From NCBI RefSeq assembly GCF_028683135.1, contig NZ_JAJUBB010000013.1, positions 62,001 to 126,000 of the forward strand: 64,000 nt of DNA, given 5' to 3'. Position numbers and translations under genes: made by a program. Positions 20,401 to 31,489 of this stretch are shown piece after piece. This stretch comes from Enterovibrio qingdaonensis. GTDB taxonomy: Bacteria; Pseudomonadota; Gammaproteobacteria; Enterobacterales; Vibrionaceae. A model generated the notes under the pieces. That model was not told the origin of the DNA and did not search any database. It saw only the letters and a list, made by a program, of their open reading frames with translations. Every line of letters starts with the position of its first letter. The first letter of the stretch is position 1.

Positions 20401-21222
20401 ATGTTTGAACTAAAAAAACTTATATCAACTTTACTGATGCCCCTTCCTGCGCTACTGCTTATTGGATTTTTTGGCCTGTTCCTTATCTGGTTTACGCAGC
20501 GAAAAGGCTTCGGTTCGTTCTTTGTATTTGTTTCACTATTGTTAATTGGATTGGTGTCTTTTCAGCCATTCACATCTTCATTGCTAATGCCATTGGAGCG
20601 CAACCACACACGCTTCCTGCCCACTGATGAACCTGTCGATTACGTAATGGTTCTCGGTCATGGTCATGTGGTAGATGACGAAATACCGCCCACTTCTGAG
20701 CTTTCTCGGACCGCATTGATGCGTTTAGTAGAGGGCATTCGAATTCATTTTATGTACCCTACATCCAAACTCATTCTGTCAGGTTACGATGGAGGCTATG
20801 AAGTCAGCCATGCGCGCATGTTGGCACGTGTTGCAATGGCAATGGGCGTAAACCAAAACAACATTTTGCTGCTTGAGACAGCAAAGGATACCTGGGAAGA
20901 AGCCTACCAAGCGGCGTCTGTCGTTGGGACCAGTAATTTGGTGTTGGTGACGTCAGCAAGCCATATGGACCGTGCATTGTATGAGTTTGACTCAGCGGGC
21001 CTCGATCCGGTCCCTGCTCCTACCAATTTCATCGCACAGAAAGAAATCAAACAGCCTTGGATTAAATATTCGCCTCGCGCGCAATACCTCGAGCAGTTTG
21101 AAAAATACTGGCATGAGCGCCTAGGACAGCTTTGGCAGCGCATGCGCGACAAAGTTGCGCAGCAAGAAGCGCAGTTTCAGGGCGACCCCGTTACTTCTCC
21201 TGAAGCCGTAAAGAATAATTAA
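20401..21222 (+). CDS. elyC: Envelope biogenesis factor ElyC (YcbC), DUF218
   Basis: Inner-membrane protein of 273 residues with two N-terminal hydrophobic segments (LISTLLMPLPALLLIGFFGL and FGSFFVFVSLLLIGLVSF) and a periplasmic DUF218 domain starting at VDYVMVLGHGH and containing SRTALMRLVEGIRI and LVTSASHMDRAL. In E. coli ElyC is needed for normal peptidoglycan and lipid-carrier metabolism at low temperature. The divergent position next to cmoM is the same as E. coli ycbC-smtA. The C-terminal tail is slightly extended and polar. It ends 15 bases before a bidirectional terminator shared with kdsB. Confidence 0.93.
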   Translation: MFELKKLISTLLMPLPALLLIGFFGLFLIWFTQRKGFGSFFVFVSLLLIGLVSFQPFTSSLLMPLERNHTRFLPTDEPVDYVMVLGHGHVVDDEIPPTSELSRTALMRLVEGIRIHFMYPTSKLILSGYDGGYEVSHARMLARVAMAMGVNQNNILLLETAKDTWEEAYQAASVVGTSNLVLVTSASHMDRALYEFDSAGLDPVPAPTNFIAQKEIKQPWIKYSPRAQYLEQFEKYWHERLGQLWQRMRDKVAQQEAQFQGDPVTSPEAVKNN

Positions 21223-21237
21223 GGTTATATTCGACAC

Positions 21238-21265
21238 AAAAAAAGCTGCCATAGGCAGCTTTTTT
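21238..21265. terminator. Bidirectional terminator between elyC and kdsB
   Basis: AAAAAAAGCTGCC / GGCAGCTTTTTT with a 3-base loop; A and T runs on both sides serve the convergent genes. Confidence 0.92.
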
Positions 21266-21275
21266 ATTAAGATTT

Positions 21276-22028
21276 TTACTGGTTTGCCACAATACGGCGC
21301 ACGACCTCTAAGTCTTCAGGCGTATCTACGCCTGCTGGCGGTGCTTCGATCGCCACATCAACATGGATCTTCTCACCGTACCAAAGCACACGAAGTTGCT
21401 CTAGGCATTCAATATGCTCAATCGGGCTAGGTGCCCAATTAATGTAAGTATTGATAAAGCCCGCACGGTAACCGTAAATACCAATGTGGCGTTTTAGGTT
21501 GTGGTGAATTTCTGCAGGTGCTTTCGCGAAGTTATCACGATCCCAAGGAATCGTCGCACGGCTGAAGTACAGCGCATAACCGTCTTTGTCGGTAACGACT
21601 TTCACCGCATTTGGGTTAAACACCTCATCGGCATGATCAATGTTTACGGCAAGCGTAGACATCGGTGCTTGAGACTTCGCGAGGTTTTCCGCGACTTGAC
21701 GGATCACGCTTGGTGGAATCAGTGGCTCGTCGCCCTGCACATTTACAATGATTTCATCTGCAGCCAGATTGTACTTTTCAACGACCTCAGCCAAACGCTC
21801 CGTGCCCGACTGGTGATCCGCACTCGTCAGACACACTTCACCGCCAAAGGCAGTCGCTGCGTCAACGATACGCTGATCGTCGGTCGCGATAATGACTTTA
21901 TCTGCACCAGATTTCAGAGATTGTTCGTAAACCCATTGGATCATTGGCTTACCACCAATATCAACCAAGGGTTTTGCTGGCAATCGACTCGACGCATAAC
22001 GCGCCGGGATCACTACCGTGAATTTCAT
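21276..22028 (-). CDS. kdsB: 3-deoxy-manno-octulosonate cytidylyltransferase KdsB
   Basis: Activates Kdo to CMP-Kdo for lipid A inner-core synthesis, cytoplasmic, 250 residues (usual length). The nucleotide-binding start is [19 protein letters not shown], followed by [12 protein letters not shown], the metal/sugar motif [11 protein letters not shown] and the C-terminal [17 protein letters not shown]. The start codon overlaps the stop of ycaR by one base (TAATG), showing translational coupling. Last gene of the comEC-msbA-lpxK-ycaR-kdsB run. Confidence 0.98.
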   Translation of the reverse strand: MKFTVVIPARYASSRLPAKPLVDIGGKPMIQWVYEQSLKSGADKVIIATDDQRIVDAATAFGGEVCLTSADHQSGTERLAEVVEKYNLAADEIIVNVQGDEPLIPPSVIRQVAENLAKSQAPMSTLAVNIDHADEVFNPNAVKVVTDKDGYALYFSRATIPWDRDNFAKAPAEIHHNLKRHIGIYGYRAGFINTYINWAPSPIEHIECLEQLRVLWYGEKIHVDVAIEAPPAGVDTPEDLEVVRRIVANQ

Positions 22029-22210
22029 TATTGATTAACCTCGTCAGATGACATCTCACGCGCTTCCGTGGTCAGCATTACTGGAATGCCTTCGCGAATC
22101 GGATAGGCCAAACGGTCGAATTTACAGACTAGTTCGTTGTTTTCTTTGTTGTAGTTCAGTTTTCCCTTACATGCAGGGCAAGCAACGATTTCAAGCAGTC
22201 GGTGATCCAT
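22028..22210 (-). CDS. ycaR: Trm112/UPF0434 family small protein YcaR
   Basis: A 60-residue zinc-ribbon-like protein beginning [18 protein letters not shown]. The CPAC pair is visible, but the second Cys pair of a full zinc ribbon is reduced to one Cys ([11 protein letters not shown]). A start two codons earlier is possible, but AAGGA is spaced correctly only for the ATG at 22210. Function in enterics is not established; it sits between lpxK and kdsB as in E. coli, overlapping the end of lpxK by 20 bases. The E. coli neighbour ycaQ is absent. Confidence 0.93.
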   Translation of the reverse strand: MDHRLLEIVACPACKGKLNYNKENNELVCKFDRLAYPIREGIPVMLTTEAREMSSDEVNQ

Positions 22211-23222
22211 ATCCATCCTTCACTTTCAAAATTGTATTTATCATTTGGGTAGCCGCCTCTTCGCTAAAGCGCGCATCAACCGGCAGATACCACCAATTCT
22301 CGATATTCTGGTTTTGCTGAACAAAGCGACGACACTTTACGGCGTCTTTTTCTGTCATCAGCAAATGTTCGCCTTGTTTCGCCAGCGCATTCAATTGTTC
22401 AAACTCAAAGGCTTTATGATCGGCAAATGGCTCGCAGTGCACAGGTTTGACGCCCAAGCTCTCTAACGTATTAAAGAAACGTTGTGGGTTACCAATGCCC
22501 GCCATTGCGACTGTATTGTTTAATGAGTCTGCTGCCACTTTCTCGCCAGTTTTGATGTTCACCAGCTCGCTGGGTTTCAGGCTCATAGGCAATTCACCAC
22601 GTTGGGCTTCGCCACCATTACAGACGATAAAATCCACGCTCTTCAAACGCTCGGGTTGTTCACGTAGTGGCCCAAAAGGCATGTAATGCGCATTACCGAA
22701 ACGGCGCTCACCATCCACAATGACAAACTCAATGTCGCGATCGAGTTTATAGTGTTGTAAGCCGTCATCAGTAATGACGATATCAACGCCTAATGGAAGT
22801 AACGCTTTGACCGCATCACTGCGGATGGGTGAAATGGCAACAGGCACACCGGTTCGCTGATATATCAGTACCGGCTCATCCCCTGCCGTTTCCGTGCTGG
22901 TCGTATCATCAAGGACAAAAGGGTATGAATCCGCTTTGCCACCATAGCCACGAGACACAACGCCAGGTTTTAACCCTTTCGCCTTAAGCTGTTCCACCAG
23001 CCAAATCACAACCGGTGTTTTACCGTTGCCGCCCACGGTGATGTTTCCAACAACAATCACCGGAACAGGCGCACGATAGGCTTCACCTTTGCCATCCAAA
23101 AATGCCTGACGACGTTTACGAGCAATCGCGCCAAACACTTTGCTAAGTGGCCACAATAGTGGCGCACCGACGATGCCTAGCGGGTGGTTTTCAAACCAGA
23201 TTTTTTCAATCAAACCCGCCAA
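22191..23222 (-). CDS. lpxK: Tetraacyldisaccharide 4'-kinase LpxK
   Basis: Inner-membrane-associated kinase that phosphorylates the lipid A precursor at the 4' position, 343 residues. An N-terminal hydrophobic/amphipathic segment ([20 protein letters not shown]) precedes a P-loop-like motif ([18 protein letters not shown]) and the acidic motif [26 protein letters not shown] is also typical. It follows msbA with a 3-base gap and overlaps ycaR, so lipid A phosphorylation and flipping are co-expressed. Confidence 0.97.
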   Translation of the reverse strand: MAGLIEKIWFENHPLGIVGAPLLWPLSKVFGAIARKRRQAFLDGKGEAYRAPVPVIVVGNITVGGNGKTPVVIWLVEQLKAKGLKPGVVSRGYGGKADSYPFVLDDTTSTETAGDEPVLIYQRTGVPVAISPIRSDAVKALLPLGVDIVITDDGLQHYKLDRDIEFVIVDGERRFGNAHYMPFGPLREQPERLKSVDFIVCNGGEAQRGELPMSLKPSELVNIKTGEKVAADSLNNTVAMAGIGNPQRFFNTLESLGVKPVHCEPFADHKAFEFEQLNALAKQGEHLLMTEKDAVKCRRFVQQNQNIENWWYLPVDARFSEEAATQMINTILKVKDGYGSPTA

Positions 23223-23225
23223 TGC

Positions 23226-24983
23226 TTACTCTCCAAATTGGATACGATATAGCTGAGCGTACGCGCCGTCATTGGCCATCAAGCTGGCGTGATCACCGCG
23301 TTCGACAATCTCACCTTCATCAACAACCAAGATCTGATCCGCTTTTTCGATGGTAGACAAGCGGTGTGCGATCACCAGCACGGTGCGGTCTTTTTGCAGC
23401 TCATCCAGTGCAGCCTGAATCGCACGCTCTGATTCAGTATCAAGTGCTGATGTCGCCTCATCAAGGATAAGTACTGGCGCATCACGTAACAAAGCGCGAG
23501 CAATCGCGATGCGTTGACGCTGACCGCCAGACAGGCTTACACCGTTCTCACCAATCACCGTATCAAAACCGTTTTCCATACCACGGATGAAATCAGCAGC
23601 AAATGCCAATTCCGCAGCACGCTCAATTTGCTCACGGCTGTAATCTTCTGTCGCCGCATAAGCAATGTTATTGGCGATTGTGTCGTTAAACAAATGAACG
23701 TTCTGAGAAACAATCGCGACGTGAGTACGCAGGTTGCTCAGGGTGTAATCTTCAATCTTGGTGCCATCAATGGTAATTGCACCACTGTCGATGTCATAGA
23801 AACGTGTCAGCAGGTTCGCAATCGTACTCTTACCAGAACCAGAGCGGCCAACCAGTGCCAGTGTTTGACCCGCAGGCAAATCGAAGCTCACTTTGTTCAG
23901 TGCTGGCGAGTCTTTTGTTGGGTAGGTAAACACAACGTCGTTAATTTGAATGTCGCCTTTAACGCGCTCAATCGTTTTCTGACCGTTATCTTTTTCGGTT
24001 TCCATTTCCATCAGTTCGAACAGGCTATTACATGCAGCCATACCGCGTTGGAACTGGGAGGTAACGTTAGTTAGTGCTTTTAACGGGCGCATAAGACCAA
24101 ACATCGCACCAAAGACAACAGCAAACGTACCGGCAGTCAGTTCGCTACGAATTGCATCGGTATTTGCCAGCATAAGCACAACAACAAGCGCAAATGATGC
24201 AATCAACTGAATCACTGGGTTCGCAATAGCCTGCGCAGAAACCAACTTCATGGTCTGTTGACGCATACTGTTGCTGACGCTTTCAAAACGCTTTTTCTCT
24301 ACGTCTTGACCGCCGAAACTCAGAACAACCTTGTGGCCTTTTAGCATTTGTTCAGCCGAGGTGGTAACAGACCCCATCGCTTCTTGCATGTTTGACGATA
24401 TTTTACGGAAACGCTTTGAAACCACGCGAATCGCAATCGCTACGATTGGCGCAATCACCAGCAGGATCGCTGAAAGCTCCCAGCTGTAGTAAAACATCAA
24501 CGCCATCAAGCCGATGATCGATGCACCTTCACGCACCAAACTAACAAGTGCGCCGCTGGTCGCGTTAGCAACTTGCTCTGAATCGTAAGTGATACGCGAT
24601 AGCAAGGCACCCGATGACTCTTTATCAAAGAAGCTAACCGGCATTTGCATGAAGTGATTGAACATGCGGCGACGCATAACCATAACCACCTTGCCAGATA
24701 CCCAAGACAAGCCGTAGGCAGACACAAAACTGGATATACCGCGTACCGCCATGAGAAGAACAAGGTAGAGAGGCATCCATTTCAGAAAGTCACTGTCCAC
24801 ACTGTCATAAGTGAAACCTTCGTCGAGCAAAGGTTTGATCATGGAAAGCATAAGTGTGTCGCTGGCAGCATTAATAACCAACGCGATGATGGCAACTACC
24901 AAACCTAACTTGTAGTCCGTGATATACGGCCAAAGCTTTTTGAAGGTATCCCACGTGGTTTGATCTTGATAATTTGATGACAT
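23226..24983 (-). CDS. msbA: Lipid A export ABC transporter MsbA
   Basis: Homodimeric inner-membrane flippase for lipid A-core, 585 residues (E. coli 582). Six transmembrane helices lie in residues about 20-310 (for example [20 protein letters not shown]). The C-terminal ATPase has Walker [15 protein letters not shown], signature [15 protein letters not shown], Walker [13 protein letters not shown] and the switch His in [10 protein letters not shown]. It lies between comEC and lpxK, the conserved order. Confidence 0.98.
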   Translation of the reverse strand: MSSNYQDQTTWDTFKKLWPYITDYKLGLVVAIIALVINAASDTLMLSMIKPLLDEGFTYDSVDSDFLKWMPLYLVLLMAVRGISSFVSAYGLSWVSGKVVMVMRRRMFNHFMQMPVSFFDKESSGALLSRITYDSEQVANATSGALVSLVREGASIIGLMALMFYYSWELSAILLVIAPIVAIAIRVVSKRFRKISSNMQEAMGSVTTSAEQMLKGHKVVLSFGGQDVEKKRFESVSNSMRQQTMKLVSAQAIANPVIQLIASFALVVVLMLANTDAIRSELTAGTFAVVFGAMFGLMRPLKALTNVTSQFQRGMAACNSLFELMEMETEKDNGQKTIERVKGDIQINDVVFTYPTKDSPALNKVSFDLPAGQTLALVGRSGSGKSTIANLLTRFYDIDSGAITIDGTKIEDYTLSNLRTHVAIVSQNVHLFNDTIANNIAYAATEDYSREQIERAAELAFAADFIRGMENGFDTVIGENGVSLSGGQRQRIAIARALLRDAPVLILDEATSALDTESERAIQAALDELQKDRTVLVIAHRLSTIEKADQILVVDEGEIVERGDHASLMANDGAYAQLYRIQFGE

Positions 24984-25018
24984 TTTATTTGCTTATATTT
25001 CTGCAATTAGCGGGCATT

Positions 25019-27286
25019 CTACTCTTTTCTTTTGGGTGCTCCAAACATCTTACGGTACCAAAATGGCTCCTCATGCTTTCTCTGGCTACTTAATCGCCAA
25101 CCTTTGTCGGAGAAATACACCGTCGTCTGCCCATATTCAACGGTGTCATACCACGGAATACCCGCTTCTCTGTATCGCTCAATGATATCGGGATGAGGCA
25201 AGTTCCAAGGCGTATAACGCCCCGCTGAAGCAATTGCCACTTTTGCGCCTACGGCCTCTAAAAATGCATTTGAAGATGACGACTTACTGCCATGGTGAGG
25301 AACAATCATGACTGTAGAGGCAATAACACCCTCTTGTTCGAGTATGCCGAGCTCTTCTTTGTAGGGAACATCACCGGTCAGCAACACTGCGTGATTACCA
25401 TCTGACACTCGCACCACACAAGAGTCCTCATTTTCTGCTTCAGGCACGAGCTTAGACGGCGTCAACGCGTCAAACGTCAAGCCCTGCCAAACCCACCTTT
25501 CCCCCGCCCGGCAGGGCAAGTATCCGGCCTTGTTTTCGGGACTTCTCACCCAACGCGGTGAATACCGCTCGATAACCCATTGCTCTCCACCTGCATGATC
25601 GTTATCTCCATGGCTGACAATAAGACCTGCCAAAGATACACCGCGTTTTTGCATCACAGGGTCTAAAACCAATTGCGCCATATTTCCACTTTGCCAAGCA
25701 GCACCTGTGTCATAAACAACCGCTTGTCCCTGCTTTTCAATAAGCACCGAGAGACCGTGACCAACATCTAGAACATCAATGCGCCATTCATCGCTGTTTT
25801 GGGGTTGAATAAGACTCGCCATCAATGCCATCACCATCGACATTTTCAAGATCGCAAAAGAACGCCACTGCGTGATCAGAAGCAAGAAAGCCAGCCCCCA
25901 CACGAGTAGAGGCACCTGAATTGGCATTGCTGAGGGGGTATACCAACCAAAATCAAACGCGGTTAGCAGCCACATTACAGGCCATAACGACAGATCGGCT
26001 AACTGCCAAAATATCTCGCCCGCATGAAAGAAAGAAAAAACCAACGCCATAAGGATCGCTGGAACAGTGACAAAACTCACCAAAGGTACAGCGATCAAAT
26101 TTAATACCAGTGCAGGTAAACTGATGCCGCCAAACCACAGCCAGGTAATGGGTAGCATCCCGACCATTAAGTAAACTTGCACCCTAGTTAGCTGACCAAC
26201 ACTATATAAAAATCGGCGTCTTACGGTGTTTTGATGATGGCTGGCATTTTTACTAAATGTCACTGAAACACAAAGTACGGAGACCGCACTAAACGAGAGC
26301 CAAAAGCTCGCGGAAAAAACCGATAACGGGTCGAAGATTAACACCACCGCCAAAACAATAACTAACGCTTCAAATACATCAAACCGCGCCCCAAGTAACC
26401 GAATAATGCAGGCCACACTTAGCGCAAATAGTGCCCGCTGTGATGTTAATGAGAACCCTGCCATCCATGCGTAAAAAACAGCAAGCAACATGCCTGTGAG
26501 CAAAGGAAACCAAAGATACTTATCGGCGTGACTAAGAATTGGCATACACAACTTTGTGACACTGTAACCCAACAAGAAAGCCAACCCAATGTGAAGCCCA
26601 GAAATCGCGAGCAAGTGTCCAAGACCCGTGTTTCTTAGTCCTTGCCAATCATCGCTTGAAAGCAGACTGCGCTCTCCAAACGTTAATGCAATTAAAAAGC
26701 GTACCGAACGAAACCCGTCGGTTAAACGCACGACCTCATCAAGCATGTCTTGACGGAAAGATTGCGATCCTTGCAATCGCTCAGCTGTTTTTAACGACCC
26801 CTTGGCATGAATATGTTTTGAAAGGAAATATACTTCCGCATCGAAGCCTGCTTCATTGACACGACCATAAGGCTCTCGAAGCCTGACCTTTAGTCGCCAA
26901 CGCTCCCCCTGCTTCGGCTGCTCATCAGAGCGCCAATAAACACGGACACGAAATCGTTCAAAAACGTCTAGATTTCGTCCATCTACCGTATCCACATCAA
27001 AAATTACGTTTGTTTGCAGTTTTTGCGCTGTAAAAAGGCTGCCAACTTTCCCCTCTATGGTAGTATCGTGTGCCACTGTTAAGGCGGAATTTGTTTTGAA
27101 AAGAAATAGACCCGCTGCACTGTATGCAATAAGGCCGCCCACGGTGAGACCCATTGCAAATGCTGGAAGGCATTTACGCAGCAAGTAAAGGATGACGAAA
27201 ACCGGAGCAATCGCACTCAGTGACGGAACCTCCGGCCACCATTTAAGCGATACGATAGCAATAACAATACCCAGCAGCATCTTCAT
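25019..27286 (-). CDS. comEC: DNA internalization channel ComEC/Rec2
   Basis: Membrane protein of 755 residues that carries transforming single-stranded DNA across the inner membrane. An N-terminal soluble OB-like region (about 90-170), a competence domain with many membrane helices (about 195-490, containing GLGHLLAISGLHIGLAF) and a C-terminal metallo-beta-lactamase-like domain (DVLDVGHGLSVLIEK, VSHGDNDHAGGEQW, MIVPHHGSKSSSS). The metal ligands are intact, so a nuclease role is possible. Competence and natural transformation are common in Vibrionaceae. Its start is only 32 bases from the start of the divergent DUF2062 gene. Confidence 0.95.
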   Translation of the reverse strand: MKMLLGIVIAIVSLKWWPEVPSLSAIAPVFVILYLLRKCLPAFAMGLTVGGLIAYSAAGLFLFKTNSALTVAHDTTIEGKVGSLFTAQKLQTNVIFDVDTVDGRNLDVFERFRVRVYWRSDEQPKQGERWRLKVRLREPYGRVNEAGFDAEVYFLSKHIHAKGSLKTAERLQGSQSFRQDMLDEVVRLTDGFRSVRFLIALTFGERSLLSSDDWQGLRNTGLGHLLAISGLHIGLAFLLGYSVTKLCMPILSHADKYLWFPLLTGMLLAVFYAWMAGFSLTSQRALFALSVACIIRLLGARFDVFEALVIVLAVVLIFDPLSVFSASFWLSFSAVSVLCVSVTFSKNASHHQNTVRRRFLYSVGQLTRVQVYLMVGMLPITWLWFGGISLPALVLNLIAVPLVSFVTVPAILMALVFSFFHAGEIFWQLADLSLWPVMWLLTAFDFGWYTPSAMPIQVPLLVWGLAFLLLITQWRSFAILKMSMVMALMASLIQPQNSDEWRIDVLDVGHGLSVLIEKQGQAVVYDTGAAWQSGNMAQLVLDPVMQKRGVSLAGLIVSHGDNDHAGGEQWVIERYSPRWVRSPENKAGYLPCRAGERWVWQGLTFDALTPSKLVPEAENEDSCVVRVSDGNHAVLLTGDVPYKEELGILEQEGVIASTVMIVPHHGSKSSSSNAFLEAVGAKVAIASAGRYTPWNLPHPDIIERYREAGIPWYDTVEYGQTTVYFSDKGWRLSSQRKHEEPFWYRKMFGAPKRKE

Positions 27287-27318
27287 GCAGGTATTGAACC
27301 CGAAAGAACTGAAGACTT

Positions 27319-27870
27319 ATGCCAAAAAAAATAATTAAAAAATATTTGCCAAAGCATGACGTCATTCGCAAGCAAAAAGCACTGGCAGTGTTCGGCAACT
27401 TGCTTTACGACCCGAATCTCTGGTGTTTGAACCGTCGTTCTGCGTCGGGTGCTTTTGCGGTGGGCTTGTTCATGGCATTTGTGCCACTTCCAAGTCAAAT
27501 GATCATGGCAGCCGGACTGGCTATCATGTTTGGCGTTAACTTGCCGCTGTCTGTTGCGCTGGTCTGGATCACCAACCCAATTACCATGCCGGTCATTTTC
27601 TACGGCGCGTATAAGTTGGGTGCTTTCTTGATGGGAACCCCCGAACATCACTTCCATTTCGAGCTTACTTGGGAGTTTTTGTTCAATCAAATGAGCCAAA
27701 TTGGTCCCCCATTCCTACTGGGCTGTTTCGTCTGTAGTATCATTTTTTCCCTTATTGGGTATTTCGGTTGTCGCGGTGTGTGGCGATACTCCGTCGTAAG
27801 AAGCTGGCAAAAACGCCGCCTTCGCCTGCCGAAAATCAAAGTATTGAAAAAGAAAAAATCTGAAGATTAA
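27319..27870 (+). CDS. DUF2062 domain membrane protein
   Basis: A 183-residue protein with a basic N-terminus (MPKKIIKKYLPKH), two or three hydrophobic segments (FAVGLFMAFVPLPSQMIMAA, LPLSVALVWITNPITMPVIF, FLLGCFVCSIIFSLIGYF) and a very basic C-terminal tail. It fits the DUF2062 family of small inner-membrane proteins, whose function is unknown; some family members occur fused to glycosyltransferases. Divergent from comEC. No clear ribosome site is visible. It ends directly in a strong terminator. Confidence 0.85.
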   Translation: MPKKIIKKYLPKHDVIRKQKALAVFGNLLYDPNLWCLNRRSASGAFAVGLFMAFVPLPSQMIMAAGLAIMFGVNLPLSVALVWITNPITMPVIFYGAYKLGAFLMGTPEHHFHFELTWEFLFNQMSQIGPPFLLGCFVCSIIFSLIGYFGCRGVWRYSVVRSWQKRRLRLPKIKVLKKKKSED

Positions 27871-27900
27871 AAAAATACCCCGCATTCGCGGGGTATTTTT
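27871..27900. terminator. Terminator after the DUF2062 gene
   Basis: AAAAATACCCCGC / GCGGGGTATTTTT stem with loop ATTC starting immediately after the stop codon. Symmetrical A/T flanks, so it could also stop leftward transcription from lolCDE. Confidence 0.93.
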
Positions 27901-28028
27901 TTATTTCGTAATAGGTTGCGAGGAGGATTGCAGCCTAGCTAGCCACAATGTAACTCGTGAGTTTATCATTGCCGCACCGCATCACGTTCCTCTCCGTAAT
28001 CACTTCACTCTAATCATTTCGCACTAAC

Positions 28029-29273
28029 TCACTTGGCACTTAGTACAGATGCAGGCTGCAGTTTGCACGCGCGCTGAGAAGGGTACCAGGTCGCCAGCAA
28101 GCTCAAAACCACCGCTGTAATCGACACCATGAGAACATCTGAAACATGCAATTGTGTCGGCAAGAAATCGACAAAGTAAATGTCACCAGACAAGAAGTGA
28201 TGTCCCGTCAGTTTTTCAATCGCACCGACAATCTCGGTAAGATTTAGCGCCACTAAACAGCCTGCAATCGAACCCAGTACGCTGCCCAATAAACCCGAAA
28301 GCAAACCGTGCCAAATGAAGATCGAACGGATCAGCCTGTCTTTTGCTCCCATCGTGCGCAGCACAGCGATGTCACCGGCTCTGTCTTTTACTGCCATCAT
28401 CAAGGTAGAGACAATGTTGAAACAAGCGACACCGATGACCAGCACCATAACGATATACATAATGGCGCGTACCATTTGAATATCTCGGTAGAGAAAGCCG
28501 TATTCCTGCGTCCAATTATTGAGGTAGACATACTCTTTCAGCGTATACCCCACTTCGCGAACTACTGCGCGCGCATTTAACGGATCAGTGAGTTTCAGCG
28601 CAACGCCAGACACGGCGTCTCCCATATTCTGATAAGCCTGAGCATCCGCGATAGGAATGAGCGCAAGCCCGTGGTCCACCTGACCGCCAAGACTCAAAAT
28701 ACCGGTCACTTGCAAACGAATACGTTTGGGCGCGCGAAGCTTCAATTCAGGGTCCGGTGACGGAACCATCACAGTTAGCCAATCACCCACTTTGACACCG
28801 AGTGCATCGGCAATACCTTTACCTAACACAACGGCACTTTTTCCCGGTACCAAGGTTTTCCAACCATCACCAAGAACATAGTCACTGATACTACTGATTT
28901 TTTTCTCTTGGACCGGGTCGATACCACGAATCTGCACAGGCTTTAGGTTCGCGCCCTTTTCCAGCAAGCCAGTGAACATGACATACGGCGCACCCGCGAC
29001 AACGTTCGGGTTCATCTCGGCCGTTTTCTGCATTTCTCGCCATGTTTTTATTGGGGCTTCAACACCCGCTAATTGCGCGTGAGGAATCACGGACAGAACA
29101 CGGTTTTGAAGCTCTCGCTCAAACCCATTCATCGCTGATAAGCCGATGATGATCACCATAACCCCAACAGATATACCCATCATGGAAGACATCGAAATAA
29201 AGGAAACCAGTTTGTTCCTGTGTTTCGCTTTACTGAATCGTCGCCCGATGAAAAGAGACAGCGAATGCATCAT
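28029..29273 (-). CDS. lolE: Lipoprotein-releasing ABC transporter permease LolE
   Basis: Inner-membrane permease of the LolCDE complex that extracts outer-membrane lipoproteins and hands them to LolA, 414 residues. One N-terminal membrane helix ([20 protein letters not shown]), a large periplasmic domain (about 50-270) and three C-terminal helices ([20 protein letters not shown] onward) match the MacB/FtsX fold. It begins [20 protein letters not shown], typical of LolE. Overlaps lolD by ATGA. Last gene of the unit. Confidence 0.95.
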   Translation of the reverse strand: MMHSLSLFIGRRFSKAKHRNKLVSFISMSSMMGISVGVMVIIIGLSAMNGFERELQNRVLSVIPHAQLAGVEAPIKTWREMQKTAEMNPNVVAGAPYVMFTGLLEKGANLKPVQIRGIDPVQEKKISSISDYVLGDGWKTLVPGKSAVVLGKGIADALGVKVGDWLTVMVPSPDPELKLRAPKRIRLQVTGILSLGGQVDHGLALIPIADAQAYQNMGDAVSGVALKLTDPLNARAVVREVGYTLKEYVYLNNWTQEYGFLYRDIQMVRAIMYIVMVLVIGVACFNIVSTLMMAVKDRAGDIAVLRTMGAKDRLIRSIFIWHGLLSGLLGSVLGSIAGCLVALNLTEIVGAIEKLTGHHFLSGDIYFVDFLPTQLHVSDVLMVSITAVVLSLLATWYPSQRACKLQPASVLSAK

Positions 29274-29974
29274 GACGGCATCGCCTCTTGCGCTTTGCTT
29301 TCGACAAACTGACCATCCAGCATCGCCAGTTGGCGGTCGAGCTTTCCGGCTAACTCTTTATCGTGGGTAACAACCAAAAATGCCGTATTGAACTCGCGGT
29401 TAAGTGTTCGCATCAAATCGTAAATATCGAGTGCGGTTTTATGATCGAGATTACCCGTAGGCTCATCCGCCAATACCAACGCGGGTCTATTCACCACTGC
29501 ACGGGCAATAGCAACACGCTGCCTTTCACCACCCGACAGCTCAGACGGTCTGTGTTCCGCACGATGCGACATACCAACAGCATCCAGCATCTTCATTGCT
29601 TGCTCTTTTGCTTCAGCGGGTTTTACGCCCCCAATCAGCAGTGGCATTGCGACGTTTTCAACCGCAGTAAAATCAGCAAGCAAATGGTGGAATTGATAGA
29701 TAAATCCAATGTGTTTATTCCGCAGTGTCGCCTGATCAGACGAACGCATACTGACGACATCTTGTCCCTCGAAAAACACCTGCCCCTCGGTTAACGTATC
29801 TAACGCACCGAGAATATGTAGAAGCGTACTCTTGCCCGAGCCTGACGCACCAACGATCGCCACCAGCTCACCCTTTTCAATCGAGAAGGAAACCCCTTTT
29901 AGCACGTCTGTCGTTAGCTCGCCCTCTTGATAAGTTTTTTTAACGTTTGAACAAGATAGCAATGCATTACTCAT
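29270..29974 (-). CDS. lolD: Lipoprotein-releasing ABC transporter ATP-binding protein LolD
   Basis: ATPase of the LolCDE complex, 234 residues. Walker [16 protein letters not shown]-loop [17 protein letters not shown] (typical LolD), signature [15 protein letters not shown], Walker [13 protein letters not shown] and switch His in LVVTHDKEL. It overlaps lolC by 8 bases and lolE by 4, so expression of the three subunits is tightly coupled. Confidence 0.98.
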   Translation of the reverse strand: MSNALLSCSNVKKTYQEGELTTDVLKGVSFSIEKGELVAIVGASGSGKSTLLHILGALDTLTEGQVFFEGQDVVSMRSSDQATLRNKHIGFIYQFHHLLADFTAVENVAMPLLIGGVKPAEAKEQAMKMLDAVGMSHRAEHRPSELSGGERQRVAIARAVVNRPALVLADEPTGNLDHKTALDIYDLMRTLNREFNTAFLVVTHDKELAGKLDRQLAMLDGQFVESKAQEAMPS

Positions 29975-31163
29975 AGCGAAGTGCCTCTGCTGGGCGAACA
30001 GATGCCGCCTTTAACGATGGGAAAAGTGTGGCGAGAAGACTCAGTACGATTGCACCGACCACCACTGTAACAACCTGATCTATACCGAGAGAAACAGGAA
30101 GCGAAAGCCCTCCTCCCAGCAAACTCAAATTAAAAAACTGCATGATTTCGTTAATATTCAACGCCAAAAGACTACCTGCGACCCCGCCTAGCACCGCTCC
30201 AATGACACCACTGCTTGCACCTTGAACAACGAACACGAGCACAATGCTGCGATGTGTCATTCCTTGCGTTTTAAGGATCGCCACTTCCGATTGCTTCTCC
30301 ATCACTACCATGATGAGTGCAGAAATAATGTTGAATGCAGCGACCAGAATAATCAGTCCTAACATCAACGCCATCATGTTCTTTTCCATTTTCACGGCCT
30401 GGAATAGCTCACCACGTAATGCTCGCCAATCGGACCACTCATACCCCATCGATTCAGCCACTTTTTCAAGCTTTGGCACATCAAAGGGTTCGGTCACAAA
30501 AAGTCGCAAATCGGCTGGCTGAGAACGCGGTAAACGCATCAAGCGCGACACATCATTGAGGTTGGCATACATCAACTGCCCGTCCACATCAGTCGCGGTG
30601 TCGTATATGCCTGCAATTGTAAAGTTTCGTTGGGAAGGAATGCGACCGACCGGTGTGAATTGGCTGGCACTGGTGATCATTACCCGGACTTTATCGCCCT
30701 CAGACACATCCAGATCACTGGCGGTTTTTCTGCCAATAACCAATTTGTAGCTACCCGGTGTCAATTGACTGATCGCGCCTCTTACCATGTACTGCTTAAT
30801 GGGTTCGTGGCTATCAGGGCTAATGCCTAACAATTTACCGGCACCTATCGCGACCGGGCTTTGCACAATGGCATCTGTGCTGACAATCGGCGCAGTGCCT
30901 TCTACACCGTCTAAATGACCAAGGGTATTTACATCCGGTGCATGCTCAGCAGATCCTGAGACAATCGCTTGAGGAATAACCCCTAAAATACGGTGCTTTA
31001 ACTGTCCTTCAAAACCATTCATCACCGACAGTACCGTAATCAACGACATGACACCGATAGTGATGCCTGCCGTAGACATATAAGAGACAAATCGGCCGAA
31101 CTTGTCGCCAGAGCGCCCTTTTAAATAGCGCAATCCAATAAACACCGGTAACGGGTGAAACAT
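29967..31163 (-). CDS. lolC: Lipoprotein-releasing ABC transporter permease LolC
   Basis: Second permease subunit of LolCDE. Start chosen at the ATG at 31163, giving 398 residues beginning [20 protein letters not shown], aligned with E. coli LolC; the upstream in-frame extension to 31217 has no family match. One N-terminal helix, a periplasmic domain that contacts LolA ([19 protein letters not shown] region) and three C-terminal helices, ending AEALRYE as in LolC. First gene of lolC-lolD-lolE, divergent from the PilZ-like gene. Confidence 0.95.
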   Translation of the reverse strand: MFHPLPVFIGLRYLKGRSGDKFGRFVSYMSTAGITIGVMSLITVLSVMNGFEGQLKHRILGVIPQAIVSGSAEHAPDVNTLGHLDGVEGTAPIVSTDAIVQSPVAIGAGKLLGISPDSHEPIKQYMVRGAISQLTPGSYKLVIGRKTASDLDVSEGDKVRVMITSASQFTPVGRIPSQRNFTIAGIYDTATDVDGQLMYANLNDVSRLMRLPRSQPADLRLFVTEPFDVPKLEKVAESMGYEWSDWRALRGELFQAVKMEKNMMALMLGLIILVAAFNIISALIMVVMEKQSEVAILKTQGMTHRSIVLVFVVQGASSGVIGAVLGGVAGSLLALNINEIMQFFNLSLLGGGLSLPVSLGIDQVVTVVVGAIVLSLLATLFPSLKAASVRPAEALRYE

Positions 31164-31489
31164 AAATACTGTTCTCGAAAACTCGTTAGGCTGCGTATTA
31201 ACACCAATTTTGGCCACAGCGAAGGTTGAAGCAAGAATACCTTTTAGGTCAGATGATTGCCATGAAAGGCCTCTTTTTCTCCCAGCTTTAGGCGGCTTTT
31301 ACGCCAATTTGTTCCTTTTCTTTTCAATTTGTTGCGCGAGTGATGAACTTTTATCCTTCGCTTGCCTGTCTACAACAAGACAACCTACAAGTATTTGACA
31401 CCTCATGTAACAACGCGAGATGAAAGTGAGGTTGAGGAATCGCGGTTAGTGCGTGATAATCAACTGATTACAAAGCTATAGGCATGATA

